64,000 bases of DNA from Acidobacteriota bacterium (lineage in GTDB: Bacteria > Acidobacteriota > Terriglobia > Bryobacterales > Bryobacteraceae). The stretch spans positions 1 through 64,000 of the forward strand of contig VFZW01000002.1 of the NCBI GenBank assembly GCA_016871055.1. The letters run 5' to 3'. Positions 10,280-19,219 of this stretch are shown here, piece by piece. Positions within the stretch are counted from its first letter, which is position 1, and every line of letters starts with the position of its first letter. A program made the translations under genes and the position numbers. Under the pieces are notes generated by a model that saw only the letters and a list, made by a program, of their open reading frames with translations, had not been told where the DNA came from and did no database searches.

Positions 10280-11158
10280 GTGATCCGAAGCGCAATTGTT
10301 CCTGTCGCCGGCCATGGCACACGCCTTCTGCCCGCGACCAAATCGCAGCCCAAAGAGATGCTGGCCGTGGCTCGCAAGCCTATCGTGCAATACGTTGCCG
10401 AGGAGCTTGTCGCCAATCAGATCGAGAACATCCTTTTCGTGACCGGCCGCAGCAAGTCCTCGATCGAGAACCACTTCGATTCCGACCCGGAGTTGACCCG
10501 CGTTCTCACCGAGGGCAGAAAGGAGGATCTGCTCGCCGAGCTCAAGTACGAAGAGATGGCCGCGCATATCTTCTACACCCGCCAGCGGGTGCAGCGCGGG
10601 TTGGGCGACGCGATTCTGTGCGGCGAGAACTTCGCCGGCGAGCAGCCGTTCATCGTGGCGCTTGGCGATTCGATCCTCGGCATGCACGGTTCGTCGCCGT
10701 GCGTGTCTCGGATGAGCGAGCTATTCGAGGCCAACCGGGCCAGCTGCGTGATCGCGGCGGAAGAGGTGCCGCTGGAAGAGACGCGGCACTACGGCATTAT
10801 CGACCCCGGCGAAGGCGAGGGCGACTGGGCGCGCATCAAGAGCCTCGTCGAAAAGCCCAACCCGGCGAAGGCGCCGAGCCGTTGGGCCATCGCCGGGCGC
10901 TATGCGTTCTCGCCGCTGATCTTCGATATGATCCGGCGAGTCCAGCCGGACAAGCGCGGGGAGATTCAACTCACCGACGCCATCCAACTGCTGTGCGAAG
11001 AAGGCAAGCGGGTGATCGCGTTGAAACTCCGCCCGGAGGACAAACGCTACGATATCGGCAATTTCCCGAGCTACTTCGAGACCTTCGTCGAATTCGCGCT
11101 AGCGGATCCGCTCTACGGCCCGGATCTTCGCAAGCGCCTGAAAGAGATTCTGGGTTAG
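10280..11158 (+). CDS. galU: UTP--glucose-1-phosphate uridylyltransferase
   Basis: IVPVAGHGTRLLPATKSQPKEMLAVARKPIVQYVAEE, HYGIIDPGE, KRYDIGNFPSYFETFVEFAL. Confidence 0.9.
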   Translation: MIRSAIVPVAGHGTRLLPATKSQPKEMLAVARKPIVQYVAEELVANQIENILFVTGRSKSSIENHFDSDPELTRVLTEGRKEDLLAELKYEEMAAHIFYTRQRVQRGLGDAILCGENFAGEQPFIVALGDSILGMHGSSPCVSRMSELFEANRASCVIAAEEVPLEETRHYGIIDPGEGEGDWARIKSLVEKPNPAKAPSRWAIAGRYAFSPLIFDMIRRVQPDKRGEIQLTDAIQLLCEEGKRVIALKLRPEDKRYDIGNFPSYFETFVEFALADPLYGPDLRKRLKEILG

Positions 11159-11180
11159 ACGGACGCCCAAACGCACGAGC

Positions 11181-11213
11181 GCCCCACAACTCGATCGGAT
11201 CGAGGCGCGGGGC
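11181..11213. terminator. Candidate stem-loop in the convergent galU / STAS intergenic region
   Basis: GCCCC-acaa-CTCGAT-CGG-ATCGAG-gcgc-GGGGC; no clear T tract. Confidence 0.3.
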
Positions 11214-11230
11214 ATTCGTTGGAACCGGTT

Positions 11231-11575
11231 CTAGGAAAAGCTGCGGACGGCTTTGGCCTCGTCGTCGTGGATCTCGAACACCGTATACAGCTTGGTGATC
11301 TGCAACAGATCGTGCACGCGCTTGGTTAGATTCAGCAGCTTCAACTGGCCGCCCTGGTTGCTGACGGTCGTGAAGCTCGAAACGAGTTCGCCGATGCCGG
11401 AGCTATCGATGTAGTTGACTTCGCCCAGGTTAATGAGGATCTTCTTGTTGCCCGCGGCGAGCAGCGTCTTCACCTGGTCGCGCAGCATCGCCGCGCCTTC
11501 GCCCAACGTGATCTTGCCAGCCGCATCGATAACGGTTACGTCCCCAACCTGCCGAGTGGTAATGGTTGCGCTCAC
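11231..11575 (-). CDS. STAS domain anti-sigma factor antagonist
   Basis: [22 protein letters not shown]...[25 protein letters not shown]. Confidence 0.9.
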   Translation of the reverse strand: MSATITTRQVGDVTVIDAAGKITLGEGAAMLRDQVKTLLAAGNKKILINLGEVNYIDSSGIGELVSSFTTVSNQGGQLKLLNLTKRVHDLLQITKLYTVFEIHDDEAKAVRSFS

Positions 11576-11595
11576 TCTTGTATTCTCCTCAATCG

Positions 11596-12009
11596 CTAAT
11601 TTGCGTACTTCACTATCTTGACTTCCGCGCCGCCGGAGGCCGACTTCCTGACTTCGAACTCATCCACGAAGGTTTGGATCAACAACAGGCCGCGTCCGCC
11701 GCCGCGCAACAGGTTCTCACCCTGCGTCGGATCCGGCACGCGGTTCGGGTCGAAGCCCTCGCCTTGATCGGAGATCGTGATGTGGAGCGAATCCGATCGC
11801 GTGTCGAGAATGTAGCGGACCTTTTTATCGGGGCTGTACTTGTTGCCATGGCCGACCGCATTAACCATCGCCTCGCGGACGGCGAGACCAAGATCCATGC
11901 AGGTATCCTCGTCCATGCCAAGAGTTTTCGCGGCGTCGACGGCCATGTTTTCGGCGCTATCGACGCTCTCTAGATTGGAGTCCAGAAGTGTTTCGGTTGT
12001 TCCCGGCAT
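11596..12009 (-). CDS. RsbW-like anti-sigma regulatory factor (HATPase)
   Basis: [50 protein letters not shown]. Confidence 0.9.
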   Translation of the reverse strand: MPGTTETLLDSNLESVDSAENMAVDAAKTLGMDEDTCMDLGLAVREAMVNAVGHGNKYSPDKKVRYILDTRSDSLHITISDQGEGFDPNRVPDPTQGENLLRGGGRGLLLIQTFVDEFEVRKSASGGAEVKIVKYAN

Positions 12010-12065
12010 GACGTTGCGCTTCGTAAAAGAGTACCAGAACCGGACGGGTAGGGCAAAATGGATTT

Positions 12066-14353
12066 GTGCGCTTCCTCCTGTTGCTAGCCACCGCGGCCGC
12101 CGCGCAGACACCGCCGGACGGCGCGAAACTGTTGCGGGCGGGAAAAACGGCCGAGGCTCGCGCGTTGCTCGAACGCTATGTGGGCGAAAGGCCCGGCGAC
12201 GCCGAAGGCTGGTTTCAATTGGCGCGTACGCATCTGGCCGAGTTCCATTTGACCGGTTCGCGCGTGGTCGTGGATCTGGCCATCGAGTCGCTGGCGGCGG
12301 CGTTGAAGCGCAATCCGGATCACGTCTACGCGCTCAAGGCCAAGTCGGTGCTGCACGCGCGGGCCGAGTTGCTGCACTACGATCCGAACTAGGCGTTCGC
12401 GCTGGCGCAACGGGTGGTCAAGCTCCAGCCGTTCGCCAACGATTATCTTCTGAACCTGACCGAGTGGATGACCGGCGAGGTCCGCTTCTCCGAGCACTCC
12501 GAGCACCGCGTGCCGCACGATCCGGCGCTCGGGATCGACCGGTCGATTCCGCTGATCGAACAGGTCATCAACTCGGCCACACCGTACACCGAGGAAGAGG
12601 GAGCGGCGCTGTTCCTGATGGCGAAGGCCCTGGGCCGCAAGGGCGATCACAAAGGCTCGCTTGAGTTCTACAGCCAGGCGCTGGCGCGCGCCAAGAGCTC
12701 CGCGCAACGGCGCGAGGTGCTGCGCGAGTACGGTTCGGCGTTCTATCGAATGGGCCAGTTCGAAGACGCGGCGTCACAGTTCTATCAGGCGACGCAGACC
12801 GATGGAACGCCGGTCGACAAGTGGCTGCTGCGCGTGGCGCTCGATGAGTTAAAGACGCCTCCGAAGCTGCCGGACTCGGTGTTGTTTCCGGTGAAGGCGC
12901 GCTCGGGCGCGCTCGGCTTTGTCGACATCGCGCCGAAGCTTGGCGTCAACCGGTTCGATGGGAACGGCACATGCTCCTGGGCCGACTACGACGGCGACGG
13001 CGATCAGGATCTGTTCCTGGCGGGTTCGGGAACTTTCATGGCCGTGTATCGGAACGACGGCGGCAAGTTCGCCGAGGTCACACGCGAAGTGGGCTTGGAG
13101 AAAGTGCCCCCGGCTATAGCCTGAACCTCGTCGACTACGACAACGACGGCCGCCCCGATCTGTATATCTCGATGAACGGCTGGAACGGCCCGATGCCGAA
13201 CCGGCTGTACCGCAATATCGGCGGCAAGTTCGAAGATGTGACGGCCAGGAGCGGCGCGGGAGATGGGGGCTCTGGGTTTGTGTCGCTGTGGGGCGATCTG
13301 GACAACGACGGGTTCCTCGATCTGGTGATCGCCAATGGCGTGCTGCGCGACGGGTCGACGCCGCGGATTTATAGGAACAATCGGAACGGGACATTCACCG
13401 ACGTGACGCGGGCGAGCGGGATTGCCGAGCCGCCGGAGTGGGGCGCGATCGGGATCGCGCTCGGCGACTACGACCGCGACGGCGATATCGACATTCTGAT
13501 CAACGGGCTCGACCGGTCTCCGAACCGGCTCTATCGCAACGAGGGCGGCTGGAAGTTCACGGAAGTGGCTAAGGCGGCGGGCGTGGTGCAACCGCCGCAC
13601 AACGGATTCGTCTGTTTCTTCTTCGACTACAACAACGACGGGCTGCCGGACATTCTGACGACGAGTCTGGCGCCATGGGAAGCCGTGGTCGATGGGCTGC
13701 GCGCGGACTACCGGCCGGCGGGGCTGCATCCGGATTCCGCCCGGCTATTCCGGAACAAGGGCGACGGAAGGTTCGCCGATGTGACGATGGAGGCGGGGTT
13801 GTTCTATCCGATGGGCGTGATGGGCGCGGGCGTCGCCGACATCAATAACGACGGGCACTTGGACCTGTACTTCGGCACGGGTGACCCGCAGCTCTCGCGG
13901 CTGGAGCCGAATCGCGTGTTCCTCAACACGGGTAAGGGCGGGTTCGAGGACGTGACGCGGATGACGCCGTTCGCGCGACCGGGGAATAAGGGGCATGGCG
14001 TGTCGTTCATCGACATCGACAACGACGGGGACTTGGATATCTACGCGCAGCTGGGCGGGCACTATCAGGGCGATCACGCCTTCAACGCGTTTTACGAGAA
14101 CCTGGCAGCCGGGGGCAATCACTGGATTGCGATTGACGGGCTGCCGGTTGGCGCGCAGGTGACGGCGGACGGGCAGTACCGAGAGGTGAAGGGATCGGAG
14201 GGGTTCGGGGCGACCAACCCGATGCGCGTGCATTTCGGATTGGGTTCGAAAGCGCAAATCGAGGAGTTGAAGGTCCGCTGGCCGGATGGGAAAACGGCAA
14301 CAAAAAGGGCCGTTCCGGCGGATCATGCGATCCGCGTGGAACGGCCCAATTGA
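12066..14353 (+). pseudogene. CRTAC1-like TPR + FG-GAP/VCBS + ASPIC/UnbV protein, interrupted by TAG at 12390 and a frameshift at the C5 tract 13107-13111
   Basis: Three consecutive ORFs encode one protein: TPR-like start; GTCSWADYDGDGDQDLFLAGSGTF; DYDNDGRPDLYIS repeats; C-terminal MRVHFGLGSKAQIEELKVRWPDGK (UnbV/ASPIC). Confidence 0.85.
14302..14347 (-). terminator. Intrinsic terminator for the minus-strand TonB receptor, embedded in the 3' end of the convergent FG-GAP ORF
   Basis: GGGCCGTTCC ... GCGGATC ATGC GATCCGC ... GGAACGGCCC followed on the minus strand by TTTTTG. Confidence 0.8.
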
Positions 14354-14363
14354 GCGATGGTTG

Positions 14364-17300
14364 TTACCAGTTGTACTTCAGGCGGATCTGCAATTGCCGC
14401 GGGAAGCTGTTCTGCGTGGAAGCCTGATTTGGGAACAAGGTTCCGAAGTTGGGGCTGTTGGGATCGGTATTGAAGCGCTCACGGCCATAGTAGTTGTGGT
14501 TCATGATGTTGAAGGCTTCGAATCCGATCTGGGCGACCTGACGCTCCGTAAAGCGGATGCGCTTGATGAGCGAGGTGTCCATAGTGAAGGCCCGATGCAT
14601 GCGGATTTGACCCGAACGCAGAGGATTCACGTTGGGCGCATAGTTGGGGAGGAACATCCACGAGTAGTCGGCGTGATTCGTGCCACAGCCCTGCTGGATG
14701 GAGAAGGGTTGGGGCGCGACGACGCCATCGTTGGTCATACGAAGGACACAGGGCGACCAACCCCGGACCTGATGGGCCTTCCAGTCGACATTCTTAACCC
14801 GCGGGTCTTTCAGGATGAGAACGTTGCCCGGCAGATTCGCGGGCTCGCCGGACTGGTGTGTGTAGAATGTCGTGAATTCCCAATCTCCGATGAAGCCGTT
14901 GGCGACGCGGCCAGCGCCGGCGGCGAACTTCTTGCCCTTTCCGAAAGGAAGGTCATAGATGATCGTGGCCTTGGCAACGTGCGGCCGGTCCAGGAAGTAG
15001 AGAGATCGTTGCACATTGTCGGTGTAGGGATCGTTAAATCCGAATTGTTCGATCTGTTTGGAAAAGGTGTAGTTGGCCAAGACGTTCAGACCGGAGGCAA
15101 CGCGTTGGTTGTAGTTGATCTGCATCGAGTTGTACCAGAGCTTGCCCTGGTTCAGACCGACCTGATTGAGGTTGCCGCTGAACTGCGGGAAGGGACGCGA
15201 CAACTGGAAGCGCGAGATGGTTGGCGCGGAGAAGAACGTTTGGCCGCGGAACGGTTCGAGACCCTGGAAGGGGTTCGGCACCAGCGCGTCGCAGGTGGCG
15301 GGACGGCCTCCTTCGAGAATGTTGCAGGTTCTGCGGACATCGAGCGATGGCAGGTTGGAGTCCTTGTTGGTCTGGAGGTTGCGCGTGCGATTGCCGACAT
15401 AGGAGACGTCAATGGTACCGGTGCGGGTGACCTGGTACTGGAAGCCGAAGCTAAACTGATGCACATGCGGAATCTTGTAGTTTGGGTTGTACCAGGAGAA
15501 ATTGCGGCCGACGAAGGTGTTGAGGCCTTGCGAGGCGCCATCGGGCTTGATGAGTCCACCGGGGAAGGGGTTCGAGGTGAGACCCTGGATCGGCGTGCGA
15601 CCGCCGTCAAGCGAGTTGACCAGGGGCGTCGATGTCGAGAAGCCGGTGGTCTGCAAGAAATCGTTGTTGGGATTAGTGAAGTAGAGTCCCCAGCCGCCGC
15701 GCATCACGAGCCTGTTGGACAACTGGTACGCAAAGCCCGCGCGGGGTTGCCACGTGTTTTTGTAGCAGTTGGCGGCATTGTTGTCGACGCCGTTGACTCC
15801 AGCAAACTGCAAGCCGCCTTTGAGGTTTGCGAGCGCCGGATTGGCCTGTTTGAAACTGTTCGGAATCAACGCCGCGATGGGACTGGTGGCGTTCTGGTCG
15901 AAGCCACGGTTGAGGCGGTTCCACTTCTCGTCGGGCGCCATGTTGGCGTCCCAGCGGAGGCCGAGGTTCAGGGTCAACTTGCGGCTGACCTTCCAGTCGT
16001 CCTGGAAGTAGGGGGCGAAGTACCACTGGCGGAAGAACGGATAAAGCGGGAAGTTCGACGTACCGCCCGTCGGCAGGCCGAGCAGGAAGGAGGCAAAGCC
16101 GTCGCCGGAAACGGCGTCGCCTTGTCGCCAGTCGCGGCGCGTCCAGTCGTTGTTGAAGCCAAGCTGCATGATGCTGCCGCTGTTCTGGAGGATGTAGTGG
16201 GTACGTCGAAGGTCGACGCCCATTTTCATGGTGTGGGTACCCGCGATCTTGGTGATCGAGGAGGCCATGGCATAGGTATTGGTGATGTTGATCGACTGAT
16301 ACCGGCCGAGGGTGCTGTAGCCGCCGATGTCCCATTGGCCGAAGAAGCGGGGCGAAGGAAGTGCGTTCACCAGGGAGGCGGGAAGCCCGAGGCTGGTAAG
16401 GTCGAAGTTCTCATTGGCACGGCCAAATCCTTTTTCGATGAACCGGGCGTAGGAGCCACGAATGTTGAAAATCAGCGTCGGGCTGAGGGTCGAAACCCAG
16501 TCGACGACATAGGCGTCGTTGATGCGTTGGAACGGCTGCTGACCGTTGGTGCCGACTTTGTTGTCGATACCGTTGACGGCGCGGTCTTCGGTGCGGTCGT
16601 TGGAGCCGTGGCGAACGAAGGCGCGATGTTTGTCGCCGAAGTTCCAATCGAACTTGAGGATCAGGTTGTAGTATTTGTCCTTGGCGAAGTAGTTCGGCGT
16701 TAGGAAGTTCTGGCGCGCGTAACCGACGCCGGGGGTAACGGCGTTGGGCGCGGGCATGAAATTGATCAAGTTTCGGGCGAAGGGCACGATGCGGCTGGCG
16801 GGAATTCTGTTGCCAGGGAAAGCGGTGCGGACCGGATTCTGGTTCGCGTCGAAGACCGCGCCGATGGGGTCGAAGATGGTGACAGGCGCGCCGGCGGGAT
16901 TGGTGAGGCGAGAGAAGTCACCGGTGCGCATTTCGGGTTCGGCGTAGGAGTTGCGGAGCGGTCCGGGGGTCTTTTCGCGATAGTTTTCGAAGCTGCCCAG
17001 ATAGAAGAGTTTAACGGCGCTGTCTTTTTTCAATAGTTTCGGAATGGTGACGGGGCCGTCGAATTGGAATCCGTATTGGTCAAGGACGTGGTCGGCGCGC
17101 GGCGCGCCGATGGAATTGGCCTGGAATGTGTTGGCGTCGAGAGCCTTGCGGCGCATGAATTCGTACACCACGCCATGATGCTCCTTGCCGCCCGACTTGA
17201 TGACGACGTTGAAGACGCCGCCGCCGGTTTTGCCCTACTGCGCATCGTAGGAGTTCGACTGGACGCTAAACTCCTGCACGGCGTCGACGATGGGAACGTA

Positions 17301-17915
17301 GGCGATATTGTTGCCGCCCATCTGCGCGTTGTTGGGAGCGCCGTCGAGCAGGAACTCATTCTGTGACTGTTGCGAGCCGTTGACCGACCACTGCGCGATG
17401 GCGCCGTTGTCGAAAGGCCGCTGCCAGATGGCGGCGCCGCGGAAGGTAACGCCGGACATCATGGTGCCGAGCATGAAGGGGTTGCGGGCATTCAGCGGGA
17501 GATCGGCGACCTGTTTGGTGTCGACAACGCCGCCGCGGCTGGCGGTCTGCGTTTCGAGCAGGGCCGACTCGGCGGTGACGGTGATGTTCTCGGTCAGCGC
17601 ACCGACTTCGAGCACCACTTCGATACCGGCGATCTGGCCGACGAGCAGTGTAATATTTTCACGGACAAAAGTCTTGAAACCAGACGCCGATACGCGGACG
17701 GTGTAGCCACCGGGGCGGAGGAAGGGTACGGTGTAGGCGCCCGACGTTTCGGTGGTGGCGTTGGAGACTTCGCCGGTGTTGGTGTTGGTGGCCGAAACTT
17801 TCGCGCCGGCTACGGCGGCGCCGCTCGAATCGAGCACGCGGCCGGAAATCGTTGCGCGGAACTCTTGCCCGAACACGGCCGCCGACAGGCAGAGTGCGAG
17901 TGAGACTGCTTTCAT
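14364..17915 (-). pseudogene. Oar-like TonB-dependent receptor, in-frame TAG at 17235-17237
   Basis: N part GRVLDSSGAAVAGAKVSATNTNTGEV...VQEFSVQSNSYDAQ* then same-frame continuation GKTGGGVFNVVIKSGGKEHHGVVYEFMRRKALDANTF and a 935-aa barrel ORF. Confidence 0.85.
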
Positions 17916-17959
17916 AAACCCCTTTCACAAGGCGGCGATTAAGCCACGTTCAAGTGTTA

Positions 17960-18538
17960 CTAGCGTACCGGAGGAGAGGCAGCTACGCAAGCGGCATCGA
18001 TTGGCTTCGAATTCGCGAAAACGGGTACGACGAAAGGCCGGGAGAGAATGGTCCTGGGGGTGACGAGAGCGGGGAGATCTTCGGCTTCACCTTCGCGCAG
18101 GTGCACTTGGCGGAAAATCCGGTCGTTGTGCAGCTGGCGCAAGAGCTTGATCGAACGGTAGAGCTGCATTTCGGCGGCGGCGCGGTAGCGGTTAAGCTGG
18201 GTGAATTGGGCGGCGACTTCGGGGTTAACGAGGGGGTCGACGTCGTCGATGTGGAGTTCATTGAGAAGGGCGTAGATTTTCTCCAGGCGCCAGGCGGCGT
18301 CGCGGAATTGGAGGAAAGCCTCCTCTTCAATGGGACCTTCGGGGTTGAGTTCTTCCCGGAGATTGGCTTCGAATTCGCAAAATGCGTCTTCCTCCGCAGG
18401 CTCGACGTAGAGAAAGCCGAAAGTGAGGCCGTGGCGGGTGTTGTTGCGCGCGGACTTGGCCTTGCCCTCGGGGGTTTTGGGGCCGGTGGAGAGAAGCGCG
18501 TTGGCCTTGTTGGCGACGATTTGAAGGGCGGATGCCAT
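17960..18538 (-). CDS. Uncharacterised protein with N-terminal STGPKTPEGKAKSARNNTRHGLT motif
   Basis: 192-aa ORF, RBS AGGAG overlapping the end of the preceding small ORF; same motif as the ORF at 60909-61568. Confidence 0.7.
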   Translation of the reverse strand: MASALQIVANKANALLSTGPKTPEGKAKSARNNTRHGLTFGFLYVEPAEEDAFCEFEANLREELNPEGPIEEEAFLQFRDAAWRLEKIYALLNELHIDDVDPLVNPEVAAQFTQLNRYRAAAEMQLYRSIKLLRQLHNDRIFRQVHLREGEAEDLPALVTPRTILSRPFVVPVFANSKPIDAACVAASPPVR

Positions 18539-18542
18539 GGGG

Positions 18543-18740
18543 TTACTCCTGGACCTTGATCGGGCGCGCGCCCTTGGGGAGGGCCGAGCGATCGGATAAG
18601 ATGGGTTGCGCGGGGTGGACGCGATTGGCGCGGGCGGATTGGATGAGGCGGAGTTCGGCGAGGGCGCGTTTGAAGTTGCGGGTGGCCCGGTTGGTGGCGG
18701 TGTTGAGGGCGTGCTCGGCGTCGATGGAGTCGGCGTTCAT
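18543..18740 (-). CDS. Uncharacterised 65-aa protein
   Basis: MNADSIDAEHALNTATNRATRNFKRALAELRLIQSARANRVHPAQPILSDRSALPKGARPIKVQE; ATGA overlap with upstream small ORF. Confidence 0.5.
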   Translation of the reverse strand: MNADSIDAEHALNTATNRATRNFKRALAELRLIQSARANRVHPAQPILSDRSALPKGARPIKVQE

Positions 18741-18904
18741 GCGTACGCGTTAGAGATCCAGGCGGCGTGGAGGAGCTGGTTCGTGAAGATTTTTTCGATC
18801 AGATTGGCAGGTTTAATCGACTCTTCCAAGTCGTTTTTCTTGATCTGGAAGGCGTCGATAACGTCCGGGTGGACGATGGCGTTTCGGCCGATTTCGTAGG
18901 GCAT
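18737..18904 (-). CDS. Uncharacterised 55-aa protein
   Basis: MPYEIGRNAIVHPDVIDAFQIKKNDLEESIKPANLIEKIFTNQLLHAAWISNAYA; upstream RBS-like AGGAG and promoter-like elements. Confidence 0.5.
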   Translation of the reverse strand: MPYEIGRNAIVHPDVIDAFQIKKNDLEESIKPANLIEKIFTNQLLHAAWISNAYA

Positions 18905-18981
18905 GTGAGTGGCTCCTGGGCTGCTGGTGTGCCGGAGTGGACTCACGGGGGCGTGGACGGCGGGCGCCGTGGCACAGATAT

Positions 18982-19009
18982 AGGATATCTGCTTTCAAAT
19001 TATTGTCAA
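18982..19009 (-). promoter_or_regulatory. Candidate sigma70-type promoter TTGACA-N16-TATCCT
   Basis: Minus strand TTGACA (19009-19004), 16-bp spacer, TATCCT (18987-18982) in a locally AT-rich patch upstream of the three-ORF unit. Confidence 0.5.
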
Positions 19010-19110
19010 GATTGTTTTTACAGTATTAGCGCAATTAATCTGCCTATGGTTATCGAGTCTTGTATTGGCGGGATCGGCCAATTATGGATTGAGGGACTCG
19101 CGCACCGGGA

Positions 19111-19203
19111 ACCCTTGGTCACATCTACTACGAATGCGACGGTGTGCCGAAGGATTCGGATCGGGCAGTCTACTGGTACCGGAAGGCTGCTGAAAACGGG
19201 GAA
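19111..19203 (+). pseudogene. Sel1-like repeat protein fragment
   Basis: Frame from 19111 reads TLGHIYYECDGVPKDSDRAVYWYRKAAENGE, one SLR unit, with no surrounding Sel1 ORF. Confidence 0.65.
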
Positions 19204-19219
19204 AATCGCACCCGAAAAA

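Noticed and set aside
14286-16703. 805-aa plus-strand ORF
   Set aside because: Shadow ORF antisense to TonB receptor 2, whose minus-strand translation has clear family motifs; typical high-GC artefact.
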